Shown here: positions 1 through 8,133 of the stretch, piece after piece
Layout: each line of letters begins with the position of its first letter
Position numbering within the stretch: position 1 is the first letter of the stretch
NCBI GenBank assembly: GCA_903939515.1
Contig: CAJAHH010000154.1
Location: 1-46,839, forward strand
Direction of reading: 5' to 3'
Source of the DNA: an uncultured Verrucomicrobiota bacterium
GTDB taxonomy: Bacteria; Verrucomicrobiota; Verrucomicrobiia; Limisphaerales; UBA9464
Length of the DNA: 46,839 nucleotides
Made by a program: the position numbers and the translations under genes
Notes under the pieces: model-generated
What the model was told of the DNA's origin: nothing
Database searches by the model: none
What the model saw: only the letters and a program-made list of their open reading frames with translations

Positions 1-20
1 GCTGCACCGCCCAACGGGAT

Positions 21-290
21 GTCAGTGACGGTGTGAAAATCGATGAAACCTGCCGGTTTGAAAACCACTGAGCCCAGAAACTCAACGGATTATCGATCCG
101 GCCTGAGTTTGTCGGCTGCCCCAAACGAATGCTAATCAAGTCTGGAGGGCCCGGGACGCATTCGGTCTCATTTGAGAGAAGGGAAAAACGCTGGGGCTCA
201 TTCTTGAAAGAAAACGAATTGGAGCATCCGACAAAACTGCAGATTTTAAACCGGCAACTTTCCGTGGATTCCGGAACGTTGCTGAGATCG
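21..290 (+). repeat. Dispersed repeat, copy A (about 270 bp)
   Basis: This stretch aligns end to end with 1438-1710. Both copies start with GTCAGTGACGG, continue into GATGAAA.C.GCCGGTTTGAAAACC, and end with AAACCGGCAACT.TCCGTGG.TTCC. The middle is more diverged. The GCCGGTTTGAAAACC near the left end and AAACCGGCAAC near the right end form an imperfect inverted pair, so the unit has MITE-like architecture. No convincing protein is encoded. I see no gene between position 1 and the end of the pilin gene at 328. Confidence 0.6.
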
Positions 291-327
291 AAAACAGGTG
301 CAGAGGCCCGTGCTGTCCGGTGGAGGT

Positions 328-1161
328 TTAAGGATTGATTTTGGAGGGATATCGGCGAGCCAACCAACGCACATCGTTGGGAGCTCTAGTATCATTCGGA
401 GCACTACCGAACTTATTTGGATCCATGCTAGCGGAATAGGCTTTCATCACTGGATCAACCCATTTTTTAGTATCCGCATGACCATCTGCGTAATTGAAGG
501 TGCTGGCATCGCCGTGAAAAATAGCGGTGGAATCAACGAGTTGTGCTCCTTTAAAATCTTGGGCAGGACTGCCTTGAGCCATGATCCAAGAGCCCACGTT
601 TTCCCCACGTGGATCATTTTCTTCGGCCCAGATAAACCGTTCACTCACACTGCTGAGCATCGAGATTTTGAGAATTTCGGAGACCTCGCCATTGAGGGTT
701 CCGATGCCAGAAAGGCTGACGTAGGTGTAGCCTTTGCCGGCCTTGAGTTTAATGCGGGTGTCACCGGGGCAATGAATAATGCCAGGACTCGGTGCATAGG
801 TATTGAGAGCTCCTTGGCGGTAGCCATTTTCGATCCAGAGTTGAATGCGCCTCTCGTTACTGGTTCCGGGAGGAATGACCACAGCGATGGGGCCGGACTC
901 GTAACGCCAGGGCACGTCACCGGTTGCATTTTTATTTTGTAGGAAATTGACCACTCGATCTTGGTTGTCGGTGCTGTACATATTCCATGCCAAAGCGAGT
1001 TGGCGTTGGTTACTAAGACAATTGGCGCCCGTGGCTTTGAGCTTAGCCCTGGCCAAAGCCGGAAGGAGCATCCCAGCCAAGATGGCAATGATGGCAATCA
1101 CCACCAAAAGTTCTATTAGAGTGAAGGCGTGTGGCTTTGAGGGTGACGTCTGGAGTTTCAT
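328..1161 (-). CDS. Type II secretion/pseudopilin-like protein with N-methylation motif and H-x9-DG motif
   Basis: A 277-residue prepilin-like protein. Residues 12-17 read A-FTLIE, the prepilin peptidase cleavage and N-methylation signal with the conserved Glu at mature position 5. A hydrophobic helix follows at about 18-38 ([13 protein letters not shown]). Near the C terminus, at about residue 216, [12 protein letters not shown] fits the H-x9-DG motif common in the large pseudopilin families of Verrucomicrobiota and Planctomycetes. The start at 1161 ([17 protein letters not shown]) gives the short charged leader normal for prepilins; an in-frame ATG at 1227 would add 22 residues of atypical leader. 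Such proteins are exported, processed by PilD-type peptidase and either assembled or displayed at the envelope. The exact role is unknown. The gene stands alone, bracketed by repeat copies A and B. Confidence 0.88.
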   Translation of the reverse strand: MKLQTSPSKPHAFTLIELLVVIAIIAILAGMLLPALARAKLKATGANCLSNQRQLALAWNMYSTDNQDRVVNFLQNKNATGDVPWRYESGPIAVVIPPGTSNERRIQLWIENGYRQGALNTYAPSPGIIHCPGDTRIKLKAGKGYTYVSLSGIGTLNGEVSEILKISMLSSVSERFIWAEENDPRGENVGSWIMAQGSPAQDFKGAQLVDSTAIFHGDASTFNYADGHADTKKWVDPVMKAYSASMDPNKFGSAPNDTRAPNDVRWLARRYPSKINP

Positions 1162-1901
1162 GAGGGGAAAGAGGGGAAAAGGCTTAGTCTCAAAGTGAAG
1201 GTTTGAGTCTCCAAACTCCAGTCGCATTTTGATAGTCTGCCTCTAACTCCTGTTTTTGGAACCGCGCTCGGAGCAACAGCGCTGAGTTGGCGAACTACTT
1301 CCCATTAAATGAAGGCCAGACGACACCTAACAATGGTCCGAGAGGCAGTTCAATAATCCGCTGAGGTCTCACGCCGTCGGGATCGATCAGTATCAATCCT
1401 GCGGTCGTCGAAATTGTCCCAGGCGCTTTGATGGCGTCTGTCAGTGACGGTTGCGAAAACCGATGAAATCCGCCGGTTTGAAAACCACCGGCTCCAAAAG
1501 TTCAACGCCTCATCAATCCGCCCTCTTCTTGTTTGGTTACCCAAGCGGATCCTGATTCGGTCTATTGGACTTTGAACGCCTTCGGGTGCCATTCGAAGAA
1601 GGAAGAAACGCGGCCGCTCAATCCGGAATAAGCTCCTCCCAGAACATGGCAAAACTGTGGTTTTCAAACCGGCAACTATCCGTGGGTTCCAGAATGTCGC
1701 TGGCGACCATCTTCTGGAGCGCTCCTTCTAGCGTCTTGGTGGCGACGTAGATGCCCCCAATTGAAAGCCCCACCTTGAAGGGAATTGAATTTCCCTTTTG
1801 TTTCCCCCCGCTGGTCGCTGCTTTCGGTTTGTTGCCGGTCAGCAGCCGCGTAGGAAATTTGTAGGAAGAGTCAAAGAATCTTCATTTTACCGAGGAAAAC
1901 A
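1162..1901. other. Intergenic region without a supported gene
   Basis: The 740 bases between the pilin start and the tRNA contain repeat copy B (1438-1710). They also hold a small AAGGGAA/TTCCCTT hairpin at 1778-1797 followed by a short T-rich stretch. No reading frame here has recognisable protein features. Confidence 0.6.
1438..1710 (+). repeat. Dispersed repeat, copy B, with 14-bp inverted ends
   Basis: Second copy of the repeat at 21-290. Its subterminal CCGGTTTGAAAACC is the exact reverse complement of GGTTTTCAAACCGG near its right end, about 180 bp apart. The two copies flank the pilin gene in direct orientation. The left 30 bases also resemble 22236-22268 and, more weakly, 34962-35000, so the family may be larger. 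No transposase is encoded. Confidence 0.6.
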
Positions 1902-1987
1902 TGGTGCCGCGGGCGGGACTCGAACCCGCACGGCCTTTCGGCCTGGGGATTTTAAGTCCCCTGTGTCTGCCATTTCACCACCGCGGC
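1902..1987 (-). tRNA. tRNA-Leu(UAA)
   Basis: On the minus strand the sequence folds as a complete class II tRNA: acceptor GCCGCGG pairing with CCGCGGC, anticodon arm GGGGA-CTTAAAA-TCCCC with anticodon TAA, a long variable arm (GGCCGAAAGGCC), a T arm with GGTTCGAGTCC, discriminator A and an encoded CCA at 1902-1904. The 5' end is at 1987. The gene is the attachment site of the adjacent island: the part from the anticodon loop to the 5' end is duplicated at 22151-22190. Its 5' half and upstream flank may therefore be element-derived. Confidence 0.97.
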
Positions 1988-2012
1988 AATTGCGTTTTTG
2001 CTGGGGTTTTGA
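1950..2012. other. attL: left attachment site inside tRNA-Leu
   Basis: The first 40 bases (1950-1989) are identical to 22151-22190. The next 23 bases (CGTTTTTGCTGGGGTTTTGA and the three before it) differ at two positions. The identity begins at the edge of the anticodon loop (1950-1956), passes through the D arm and 5' acceptor strand, and extends about 25 bp upstream of the tRNA gene. Confidence 0.85.
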
Positions 2013-2038
2013 AGGTCACCCCAAAATTTCAGTGGTTG

Positions 2039-2062
2039 TGGATACACTTTTGGATACACTTT
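2039..2062 (+). repeat. Two tandem 12-bp repeats (TGGATACACTTT), candidate integrase arm sites
   Basis: Two identical, directly adjacent copies of TGGATACACTTT lie between the attL core and the integrase start. Three further copies, also at exact 12-bp spacing, lie at 21996-22031 just inside the other end. Tyrosine integrases of the lambda type bind such arm sites through their N-terminal domain. The assignment is inferred from position and repetition. Confidence 0.65.
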
Positions 2063-2069
2063 CAACGTC

Positions 2070-3200
2070 GTGAAACCCACTGAAACCAAACGATCAGATG
2101 AGCGAAAGTACAAGACTGTCTTAGATGTTCGCAACCAGCCGATTCGATATTTGTACCGGCGGGACGGCGCTTTCTACACGCGGTTCACGACAACCGATCA
2201 GGCTGGACGGAAACGAAAGGTGTGGAGATCCCTAAGTACGGCTTCAACAGTTCCATCCGCCAGGGCGGCCATGCTGAAGCTGATATCTGAAGCGGCCCAG
2301 GCCACCATCCCAGTCCAGGGGCGCTGCCCCACATTCCTCGCCTACTCCGAACGCTTTCTGGAAGAGGCTTCAGCAAACAAACGCCCAGCCACGCAGCGGA
2401 AAGAGAAAACCCACATTGCGTGGTGGGTCGAGCGAATCGGCGCGCAGCCGGTGAGCCGGATTCATCGGACCCACATCAACAATGCCATCGCAGACCTCAG
2501 AAAAAACGGGCTCAGTCCGCGTACCTGTAACCTGTACGTCATCACGCTCCGCTGCGTGCTGAAGCGCGCCCTGGAGGAAGGATTGATCACCTCGTTGCCG
2601 ACGCAAGGGCTCCGCCCACTCAAGGTGACCCAGATAAAACGGCAGCTGGTAAGCACTGAGACCTTTGAACGGATCCTCGAAGTAGGAGCCCCTTCGGGCA
2701 CGAAGAATCACCAGCAGTTTCAGGATTACTACCGCTTCCTACTGCTGACGGGCGCCCGCGAAAAGGAAGCTCTGCGAGTCCGTTGGGCGGACATCGATTT
2801 CGATAATCGCCAGGTGACAATCGGAGCGGATGGCTTGGCTAAAAACCATGAATACCGGGTCGTCGACTTCGACTCTGCCCTGGAGGATTTGCTTCGGGAA
2901 CTGGCCGACCGTCGAGACCCAAACTCGCAGTGGCTGTTTCCCTCGCCCCAGCGTGGCGAGAAGGATATTCCGGCCAAAACCTTCCGGGAAAGTCTCAGGC
3001 TCGCCTGCGACCACGCTGGTGTTGCCTGGATTGGTTTCCACGATGCGCGCCACCACTTCGTTTCTAAGTGCGTCATGGCGGGAATCGATTTCATGACCAT
3101 TGCAGCCTGGGTTGGCCACAAGGACGGCGGAGTGCTGATCGGCAAGGTCTACGGCCATCTTGCCAGCGAGCACCGGAAGGCGATGGCGGCCAAACGATAA
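2070..3200 (+). CDS. int: Tyrosine-type site-specific integrase of the island
   Basis: A 376-residue phage-type tyrosine recombinase that would integrate and excise the element at tRNA-Leu. All catalytic positions can be read: Arg230 in TGAREKEAL, Lys258 in the beta-hairpin (LAKNHEYR), His324 and Arg327 in GFHDARHHF, His350 in WVGHKDGG, and the nucleophile Tyr361 in KVYGHLASEHR. Residues about 85-190 form the SAM-like core-binding domain, and the basic N terminus (about 1-70) is the expected arm-binding region. The start is GTG at 2070, 80 bp from the attachment core and directly after the 12-bp repeats. The gene reads away from the attachment site into the island. A short stretch resembling its first codons occurs just outside attR at 22257. 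Confidence 0.93.
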   Translation: MKPTETKRSDERKYKTVLDVRNQPIRYLYRRDGAFYTRFTTTDQAGRKRKVWRSLSTASTVPSARAAMLKLISEAAQATIPVQGRCPTFLAYSERFLEEASANKRPATQRKEKTHIAWWVERIGAQPVSRIHRTHINNAIADLRKNGLSPRTCNLYVITLRCVLKRALEEGLITSLPTQGLRPLKVTQIKRQLVSTETFERILEVGAPSGTKNHQQFQDYYRFLLLTGAREKEALRVRWADIDFDNRQVTIGADGLAKNHEYRVVDFDSALEDLLRELADRRDPNSQWLFPSPQRGEKDIPAKTFRESLRLACDHAGVAWIGFHDARHHFVSKCVMAGIDFMTIAAWVGHKDGGVLIGKVYGHLASEHRKAMAAKR

Positions 3201-3214
3201 CAATTCACGACTCT

Positions 3215-4132
3215 ATGAAAGCCAAGAGCAAGCCAGCAAAGCCGTTACTGGCGCACGCAAAGAACAAACCCATAATTCCAGGGATCCAAAGCACCGGCGC
3301 TGGGTTGGCAGCTACAGAGTTCAGAGGACTCGCACCCGAGGAATACGAGGCGGCCTGCATTTTTGAGATGATCGCGGATCTGAGTCGGGAGGAGCGCCGG
3401 AAGGTTACCGCGGACCTCCAATCGGTCGTTAGGATTGTTCAATCTGCCGAGAATCAGCTAGGGCGAGAGGGCTCTAACCGTCCAAGCTGGAGTCGACTTG
3501 ATCGCAACGGCAAGGTTTTGGTGGCTAAACGAACTCGCGGGACCATGGTCAATCAATCGCCAGAGTTCGAGACGGCGGTCAGCTTCATCACCGGCGACCA
3601 AGCCGCTTTTATCAACGATCAGGTCAGCCATCCGTCTCAGGTGAACGGAAAGACACACAATACCAGCTGGCCTTTGACTTCCGCCACCGGGACCACAGAT
3701 CGGCAAACCATCGCTCTCACGATCTGCTGGGAGACTGGTCTCCACCGCATCAAATCGGATATTAACGAATGGCTGGAGAAAAACGCTCCACGCGGGACAC
3801 CGAAATTGAGACCAAGCAAATCGAGCGCTCACGCAACTGGGTCCCACAAAGCGGACGGGATCAGCTCTTCGAATCCTTGCGAAGCAATTGTGGACTCAGA
3901 TGAAATTGATTGGGCAGCACCCGCCAAGGGGAAGTCACCCAACAAAAAGCCGGCAGCAATCCTTCTGCGAATTGCAATTCGCCGCCTGCTGAGGTCTGGC
4001 ACGAAACCCGCCGATATCCCGAACCGGGTAGCGACCAAGAGGGTTGTTGATGGATCCAAGAGAGCTTTGGTCGACGCGTATCAGCAGATACTCAAAGTTA
4101 GTTCACCGGACTTATCGAAACCTACGCGGTAA
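3215..4132 (+). CDS. Hypothetical island protein
   Basis: A 305-residue protein I do not recognise. It starts at ATG 3215, 14 bases after the integrase stop; an open frame extends upstream into the integrase but the intergenic ATG is preferred. It opens with a basic segment (MKAKSKPAKPLL). A helical, charged stretch follows at about 45-75 (EEYEAACIFEMIADLSREERRKV), then a polar middle and a Lys/Arg/Pro-rich C-terminal part with a helical end. No membrane segment, signal peptide or cysteine cluster is seen. The position right behind int suggests co-transcription with it. Functions such as directionality, copy control or host interaction are possible but unsupported. Confidence 0.65.
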   Translation: MKAKSKPAKPLLAHAKNKPIIPGIQSTGAGLAATEFRGLAPEEYEAACIFEMIADLSREERRKVTADLQSVVRIVQSAENQLGREGSNRPSWSRLDRNGKVLVAKRTRGTMVNQSPEFETAVSFITGDQAAFINDQVSHPSQVNGKTHNTSWPLTSATGTTDRQTIALTICWETGLHRIKSDINEWLEKNAPRGTPKLRPSKSSAHATGSHKADGISSSNPCEAIVDSDEIDWAAPAKGKSPNKKPAAILLRIAIRRLLRSGTKPADIPNRVATKRVVDGSKRALVDAYQQILKVSSPDLSKPTR

Positions 4133-4553
4133 ACCGCCGAAAAAACGCTCTACTGCAGACCCAACATCAGAAGGATTAATTCCGGCGCCGCCAGAGACCG
4201 GATTGATCACTCAGTCACCAGCACTGAAGACGATCTAGGCATCATTCCATCTGGAGCTTGATGCACCAGCCGGATACTAGGACTGCCTTGCGCAAGCGCC
4301 GCACAGTATTCTGAGAGTAACACCCGAGCCGCCATGAATGGGCCACAGGGGGAGCAGGCCTCGGATCGACGGACGATGCTGCAGGAACCTGGCCGGTACC
4401 GTTCTGAGTCTAGGATCTACAACGATGGGTAAGTTTCTCTATCGGTGTTTTTCATCTGAAAGCCCTGCTCCTCAGCAGTTTTAGGCACTGCACGGAAATC
4501 CCAGATTATCATGCAGTATCCCGAATTGTTTCACCGGGTAGCTTGTGGTCTGC
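4133..4553. other. Intergenic region between the early genes and the replication cassette
   Basis: No protein-coding signal is convincing in these 420 bases. A weak hairpin (CTGCT-CCTC-AGCAG followed by TTTT) at 4465-4482 could terminate transcription from the int region. A promoter for the downstream cassette probably lies here, but I cannot place it. Confidence 0.45.
4465..4482 (+). terminator. Weak candidate terminator
   Basis: A 5-bp stem CTGCT/AGCAG with a CCTC loop is followed by TTTT. It lies downstream of the integrase and hypothetical genes and upstream of the HTH gene. The stem is short, so the call is tentative. Confidence 0.3.
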
Positions 4554-4829
4554 ATGAAGGCATATTCCACGAAAATAAACCCACCTGTGGCCCTGAAAAG
4601 TTTCCAGGACATGATGGGAATCTCACGATGCACAGTCTATCGATACCGGCGCCGAGGCTGGCTCACCGTGATCAACATCGCGGGTCGCCCCTACATCACC
4701 TCCGAAGCTGCATCCGAATTCAACCGCCGCGCCGCAGCCGGGGACTTCAAGAAGGCGCCACATGGAGCAGCACGACGTTCGTTGATGCGGTGCCTTCCGA
4801 TAACCAACGAAGGCGAGGTGCAACCATGA
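4554..4829 (+). CDS. Small helix-turn-helix protein (AlpA/excisionase-like)
   Basis: A 91-residue basic protein. Residues about 17-40 (SFQDMMGISRCTVYRYRRRGWL) form a helix-turn-helix with an Arg-rich recognition helix. A short beta-type stretch (INIAGRPYIT) and another helix (SEAASEFNRRAAAG) follow, which is the layout of MerR/AlpA/excisionase-type winged HTH proteins. In satellites and prophages such proteins regulate integrase or replication genes or act as directionality factors. The start is uncertain: ATG 4554 is chosen because the fold begins soon after it, and ATG 4545 would add three residues. The stop codon overlaps the primase start in an ATGA arrangement (4826-4829), so the two are translationally coupled. 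Confidence 0.7.
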   Translation: MKAYSTKINPPVALKSFQDMMGISRCTVYRYRRRGWLTVINIAGRPYITSEAASEFNRRAAAGDFKKAPHGAARRSLMRCLPITNEGEVQP

Positions 4830-5767
4830 ACCTTGAACAGATCATTGCAGAATCAGTGCTCGGAACAATTCAATGGAGGACCGACACCGAGGGGTTTTGC
4901 CAGTGTCCGGGGGCTCACCTTCACACCACTACCAACCAAAAAAAAGACTGTATAGTAAGAATATCCCGTCCATCCACGGTGTTCTGCTTCCACAGTTCAT
5001 GTGAACACGAAATAGCAAGATCGAAGACAAACCTCTACCGTGCTCTTGCAGCGCCAAGCGGCCTAACCCGATCTACTAAGAAACTGAAACTTACATCAGA
5101 AGAGACCAACCGACGCCAAGAAGCAGCCAAGAAAAGAAGCATGGCCTTGAGGGCCAAAAGCACGTTAGCTGTCATCATCAAAGAATACCGAATATCAGAG
5201 GAACAACTGCTCGCGGAATCACCCATTTCGATTCCGATTCAAATTCCAACTCATTCGAAGCTCCTCATTCAACATCTCTTCAATCCGTCCGATGTAATAT
5301 GGATAGGCGACACCCATGATTCCGGAAAACCCAGACATGCCAGGCACTTTAAAACGGCACAGCATTGGGCGAAATGGGGATTCTTGAAAGGGCCTTTTAT
5401 TGTACCTTCCACGTTCAATCCGGGTTCAGTGTCTCGATGCAAATCGAATGTACTATTACGTCGATATCTGGTTATTGAAAGCGACACCTTGCCTGCTGAA
5501 GATTTTCTCTCCGTAGTGAATTGGTGCCGACTGTTCATGCCCCTACACGCGGTCGTTCACACCGGAGGGAAGAGTCGACACGGTTGGTTTGATACCACAT
5601 TTCTGAATCCTGAAGCTTGGGTCGAGCTTCGTTCGATTCTTCCAGCTCTCGAAGCGGATTCCGCTTTGTTCAGAGAATCACAACCCGTCCGGTTGCCTGG
5701 AGTTCGACGAGGGACCGACCAATGGCAGCGGTTGTTGTTCTTGGCTCCGAGAAAGGAGGGATTATGA
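4826..5767 (+). CDS. AEP-like primase with N-terminal zinc-finger
   Basis: A 313-residue protein. The N terminus holds a likely zinc-binding module: Cys25, Cys27, His31/His33, then Cys42 and Cys54-F-His56-SS-Cys59. A charged helical segment follows (about 85-125). The C-terminal third matches the motif order of archaeo-eukaryotic primase folds: a strand with Glu218-Ser-Asp220 (LVIESD), then Ser250-Arg-His252 in GGKSRHGWF, then an RLPG turn near residue 291 followed by a hydrophobic strand. By analogy it would prime island DNA replication together with the helicase encoded next. The start at 4826 is preferred over ATG 4511 because it is coupled to the HTH gene and preceded by GCGAGG. It ends in an ATGA overlap with the helicase gene. 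The assignment rests on motifs; metal-binding motif III is not clear. Confidence 0.68.
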   Translation: MNLEQIIAESVLGTIQWRTDTEGFCQCPGAHLHTTTNQKKDCIVRISRPSTVFCFHSSCEHEIARSKTNLYRALAAPSGLTRSTKKLKLTSEETNRRQEAAKKRSMALRAKSTLAVIIKEYRISEEQLLAESPISIPIQIPTHSKLLIQHLFNPSDVIWIGDTHDSGKPRHARHFKTAQHWAKWGFLKGPFIVPSTFNPGSVSRCKSNVLLRRYLVIESDTLPAEDFLSVVNWCRLFMPLHAVVHTGGKSRHGWFDTTFLNPEAWVELRSILPALEADSALFRESQPVRLPGVRRGTDQWQRLLFLAPRKEGL

Positions 5768-7038
5768 GCGGATCTCAACCAAGCGATTACCTCCCGAAAT
5801 CGGCTATTGTGTATGACTCCCAAAAGCGCACTTGGTATACTACAGATTCATCGGGCAAGTGGATCAACATCAATGAAGACTCAGTTAAACGACGCCTAGT
5901 TGCATCCGGATTCGCAAGGGATAGAATGCTAGATGGTAGCTCTATGGAAAAAGAAATGACTCGGATTCAGGACGAACAGAATGTCTCCTATGTGGGACCA
6001 CTAGCTGGTTGGCCTATAGGAATTCATAAACATAGCGACGACAAATTCTTAGTGACTAAGGCTGCCATGCCACTGACTACAAAAGACATACAATGTGACA
6101 TGTTAATTAAAATTGGCGAAGCCGCACTTGGAGAAGAACAGTTTGAATGGTTTAAAGGCTTTATAAGGACTCGACGCGATGCTATACGAAATCGTATTTT
6201 CACCCCTAGCCCAGTAGCAATATTTGCAGGACCCGCTCACAGCTACAAATCTTTCATGCAACGACTAATAACCGAATTACTCGGTGGCCGGATGGCTAGA
6301 CCTTGGCGTTACATGAGCGGGCAAACATCATTTAATGGCGATTTATATGGAGCTGAACATTTATGCATTGAAGACGATGCTCCACCGACTGATAGTGCTA
6401 CCCAGACTAAAATAGGTTCACACATCAAATCACTCCTGTTTTCAAATGATCTCAGCGCCCATTTCAAAGGTCGTGATGCCGTTTATCTCAAGCCGATTTG
6501 GACTATGAGTATGTCCACCAATGACGAACCCTCAAACCTTTTATGTATACCACCAATTGACGAATCATTGGATGACAAAATTGCACTTCTGAAGACTAGC
6601 TGTATTATTTTTCCTTGGGACGACGACAAACACAAGCAGACTTGGATGCGCGAGCATTTTTTAGAAGAGGTCCAAGGGCTTGCCCATATCATAGATCAAC
6701 ACGTTATCCGGCCTGAATGGCACAACGATAGAACAATAATTAAGGCATACAAGAACAGCGATTTGTTAAATATGATTAACAACATTTCCCCAGAAGAGCA
6801 ACTTCTTAACATGATCGATGTAATCGCCAAAGGCGCAACGATCATAGGGAAAGCCATCGAAATTGATCTTCAAATTAGAGCCAGGTTTTCAAGACAAACA
6901 GAGAAGATCGCTGACACTCATTGGAAAATCGGCGTTTTATTGGGAAAGCTGGCAAAAAAACATCCAAGGCGTGTCACAAGAAAGACTATCCGGGGATCAG
7001 CTGAGTGGACGATACTGCCTCCCCTCAATAAGGCATAA
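5764..7038 (+). CDS. SF3/D5-like replicative helicase ATPase
   Basis: A 424-residue P-loop ATPase. Walker A is GPAHSYKS (residues 156-163, Lys162). Walker B is LCIEDDAP (Glu203, Asp204, Asp205). A polar sensor Asn253 ends the strand WTMSMSTNDEP, and FPWDDDKHK follows near 285. This spacing fits superfamily 3 helicases of small viruses and satellites, often paired with AEP primases. The N-terminal 110 residues are unassigned and the C terminus is basic (KKHPRRVTRKT), compatible with DNA binding. The start at ATG 5764 overlaps the primase stop (ATGA) and has a strong AAAGGAGG ribosome binding site at 5752-5759. The gene is clearly richer in A+T than its neighbours, which suggests transfer. Confidence 0.75.
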   Translation: MSGSQPSDYLPKSAIVYDSQKRTWYTTDSSGKWININEDSVKRRLVASGFARDRMLDGSSMEKEMTRIQDEQNVSYVGPLAGWPIGIHKHSDDKFLVTKAAMPLTTKDIQCDMLIKIGEAALGEEQFEWFKGFIRTRRDAIRNRIFTPSPVAIFAGPAHSYKSFMQRLITELLGGRMARPWRYMSGQTSFNGDLYGAEHLCIEDDAPPTDSATQTKIGSHIKSLLFSNDLSAHFKGRDAVYLKPIWTMSMSTNDEPSNLLCIPPIDESLDDKIALLKTSCIIFPWDDDKHKQTWMREHFLEEVQGLAHIIDQHVIRPEWHNDRTIIKAYKNSDLLNMINNISPEEQLLNMIDVIAKGATIIGKAIEIDLQIRARFSRQTEKIADTHWKIGVLLGKLAKKHPRRVTRKTIRGSAEWTILPPLNKA

Positions 7039-7568
7039 CCTCGTCTGAGCCTATCGCTAGCCAAATGCAGCGTGAAACACGAATACGGCAAATGACAAAA
7101 CGACCGCAGGGGCTCGACCAGTCCTCAGCACTCCTTGTTTTGGGGCTTCGCCCGCTCTGCGGAACGCTGATGGCAACCGGGGCGGGCCAACCAGATCGTC
7201 CAGCGCAGAGCAAAAATCCGCGCGAAAGATTCCGGCTACCAACCGACGCCGTAGTGCGCACGTAAGATCAAGACGCATGCAAACAAGGTAGGAAGCGGAT
7301 TGCGGTGGATGCTCCCGCGTCTGCTCCTGCAAGGCATCCAGTGAACCATCGATGAAAGCATTTACCAAGGGTGCCGAGAGCGGCCGCCAGCAACCATCTG
7401 GGGGTTCAGCGCCTCCGTGAATCTTGCGCGGGACTTTGAAGCCAGGGTGGACTGGTGGACCTCTCTCAGCACTCTTTATTCCTTCTATACTAGTCCCCTA
7501 GAATACCAGTAAGTAGTCCACCACTCCACCCTGCCCGTTGCAACCCCCTGTTTTGCCCGAAAAAAGAC
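7039..7568. other. Intergenic region after the helicase gene, candidate origin region
   Basis: These 530 bases show no convincing gene. Their main feature is the inverted repeat at 7444-7532. Short frames on both strands have no recognisable domains and no ribosome binding sites that I would trust. Confidence 0.5.
7444..7532. repeat. 17-bp inverted repeat flanking an A+T-rich 55-bp spacer
   Basis: AGGGTGGACTGGTGGAC (7444-7460) and GTCCACCACTCCACCCT (7516-7532) are inverted copies with one mismatch. Each arm contains a repeated GGTGGA/GGTGGAC element. The spacer is A+T-rich and contains CTAG-TCCC-CTAG. Placed just downstream of the helicase gene, it could be a replication origin, a regulatory site or a cruciform. 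The function is inferred. Confidence 0.5.
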
Positions 7569-7889
7569 TCACACACCCACCGGCGCCACCACCGGCAGCT
7601 CATAGGTAGCCCCACCCATCCTACCCTTGGGCAACGGATCCCCAGCAAGGATCCGCAGGGCCTCGGCAGCCTCTGCAATGGCCTTGGTGGCCTGCACAAG
7701 CTCCATGGTGGGGATATCCGCCTGCGAGACCCTCTCAGTGAGCAAGGACACCGCCTGCCAAAGGCCTCGGGCCGAATGTGCCCGATAGGACTGGCGAACC
7801 TTGAGCATCACCCCAATGGCCCTCTTGGGATTGGCATGAAGGCGTTTACGAACAGGAAAATCCCGGCTTTGAGTGAATGATGGTTCCAT
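7569..7889 (-). CDS. Small hypothetical protein
   Basis: A 106-residue protein I cannot assign. The N-terminal third is strongly basic (RDFPVRKRLHANPKRAIG, then KVRQSYRAH). The middle is alpha-helical and Ala-rich (VQATKAIAEAAEALRILAG), and the C terminus is short and hydrophobic (ATYELPVVAPVGV). There is no signal peptide or membrane helix. It could be a small nucleic-acid-binding protein. It is transcribed towards the helicase gene and has a near-perfect -10 hexamer immediately upstream. Confidence 0.5.
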   Translation of the reverse strand: MEPSFTQSRDFPVRKRLHANPKRAIGVMLKVRQSYRAHSARGLWQAVSLLTERVSQADIPTMELVQATKAIAEAAEALRILAGDPLPKGRMGGATYELPVVAPVGV

Positions 7890-7899
7890 AACTGCACTG

Positions 7900-7905
7900 A
7901 TTATA
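7900..7905 (-). promoter_or_regulatory. Candidate -10 element TATAAT
   Basis: On the minus strand TATAAT lies 10 bases upstream of the ATG at 7889, in a strongly A+T-rich stretch (7898-7930). It implies a very short or absent leader. No good -35 hexamer is visible at normal spacing. Confidence 0.4.
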
Positions 7906-8133
7906 TAATAATATCAACCATACAATACAACCTGATTCATCAATAAGCGCTTTACCATCTTGGCGATCACGAGTGTTTGATGGATACAGCTGCGCAGCTC
8001 ACCTGAGGACTGATTGACGCCCTCCCTGCTAAGGGGCTGGCGATCGGGACCAGGCGGGAACGGCCCAAGCCGACGCCACTGCCACCGACTGGATTTAAAT
8101 TGTTTCGAGCCGGTGTTGGCTTAGTTTACATAC

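Noticed and set aside
298-942. 214-codon plus-strand frame opposite the pilin gene
   Set aside because: It is antisense to the prepilin-like gene, whose FTLIE and H-x9-DG motifs are clear.
1778-1797. Hairpin AAGGGAA/TTCCCTT followed by a T-rich stretch
   Set aside because: It has the orientation of a plus-strand terminator but no plus-strand gene ends here; not called.
1901-2083. Frame reading MVPRAGLEPARPFGLG and the overlapping frame at 1798-2073
   Set aside because: This is the well-known spurious translation antisense to a tRNA-Leu gene; the tRNA fold explains the sequence.
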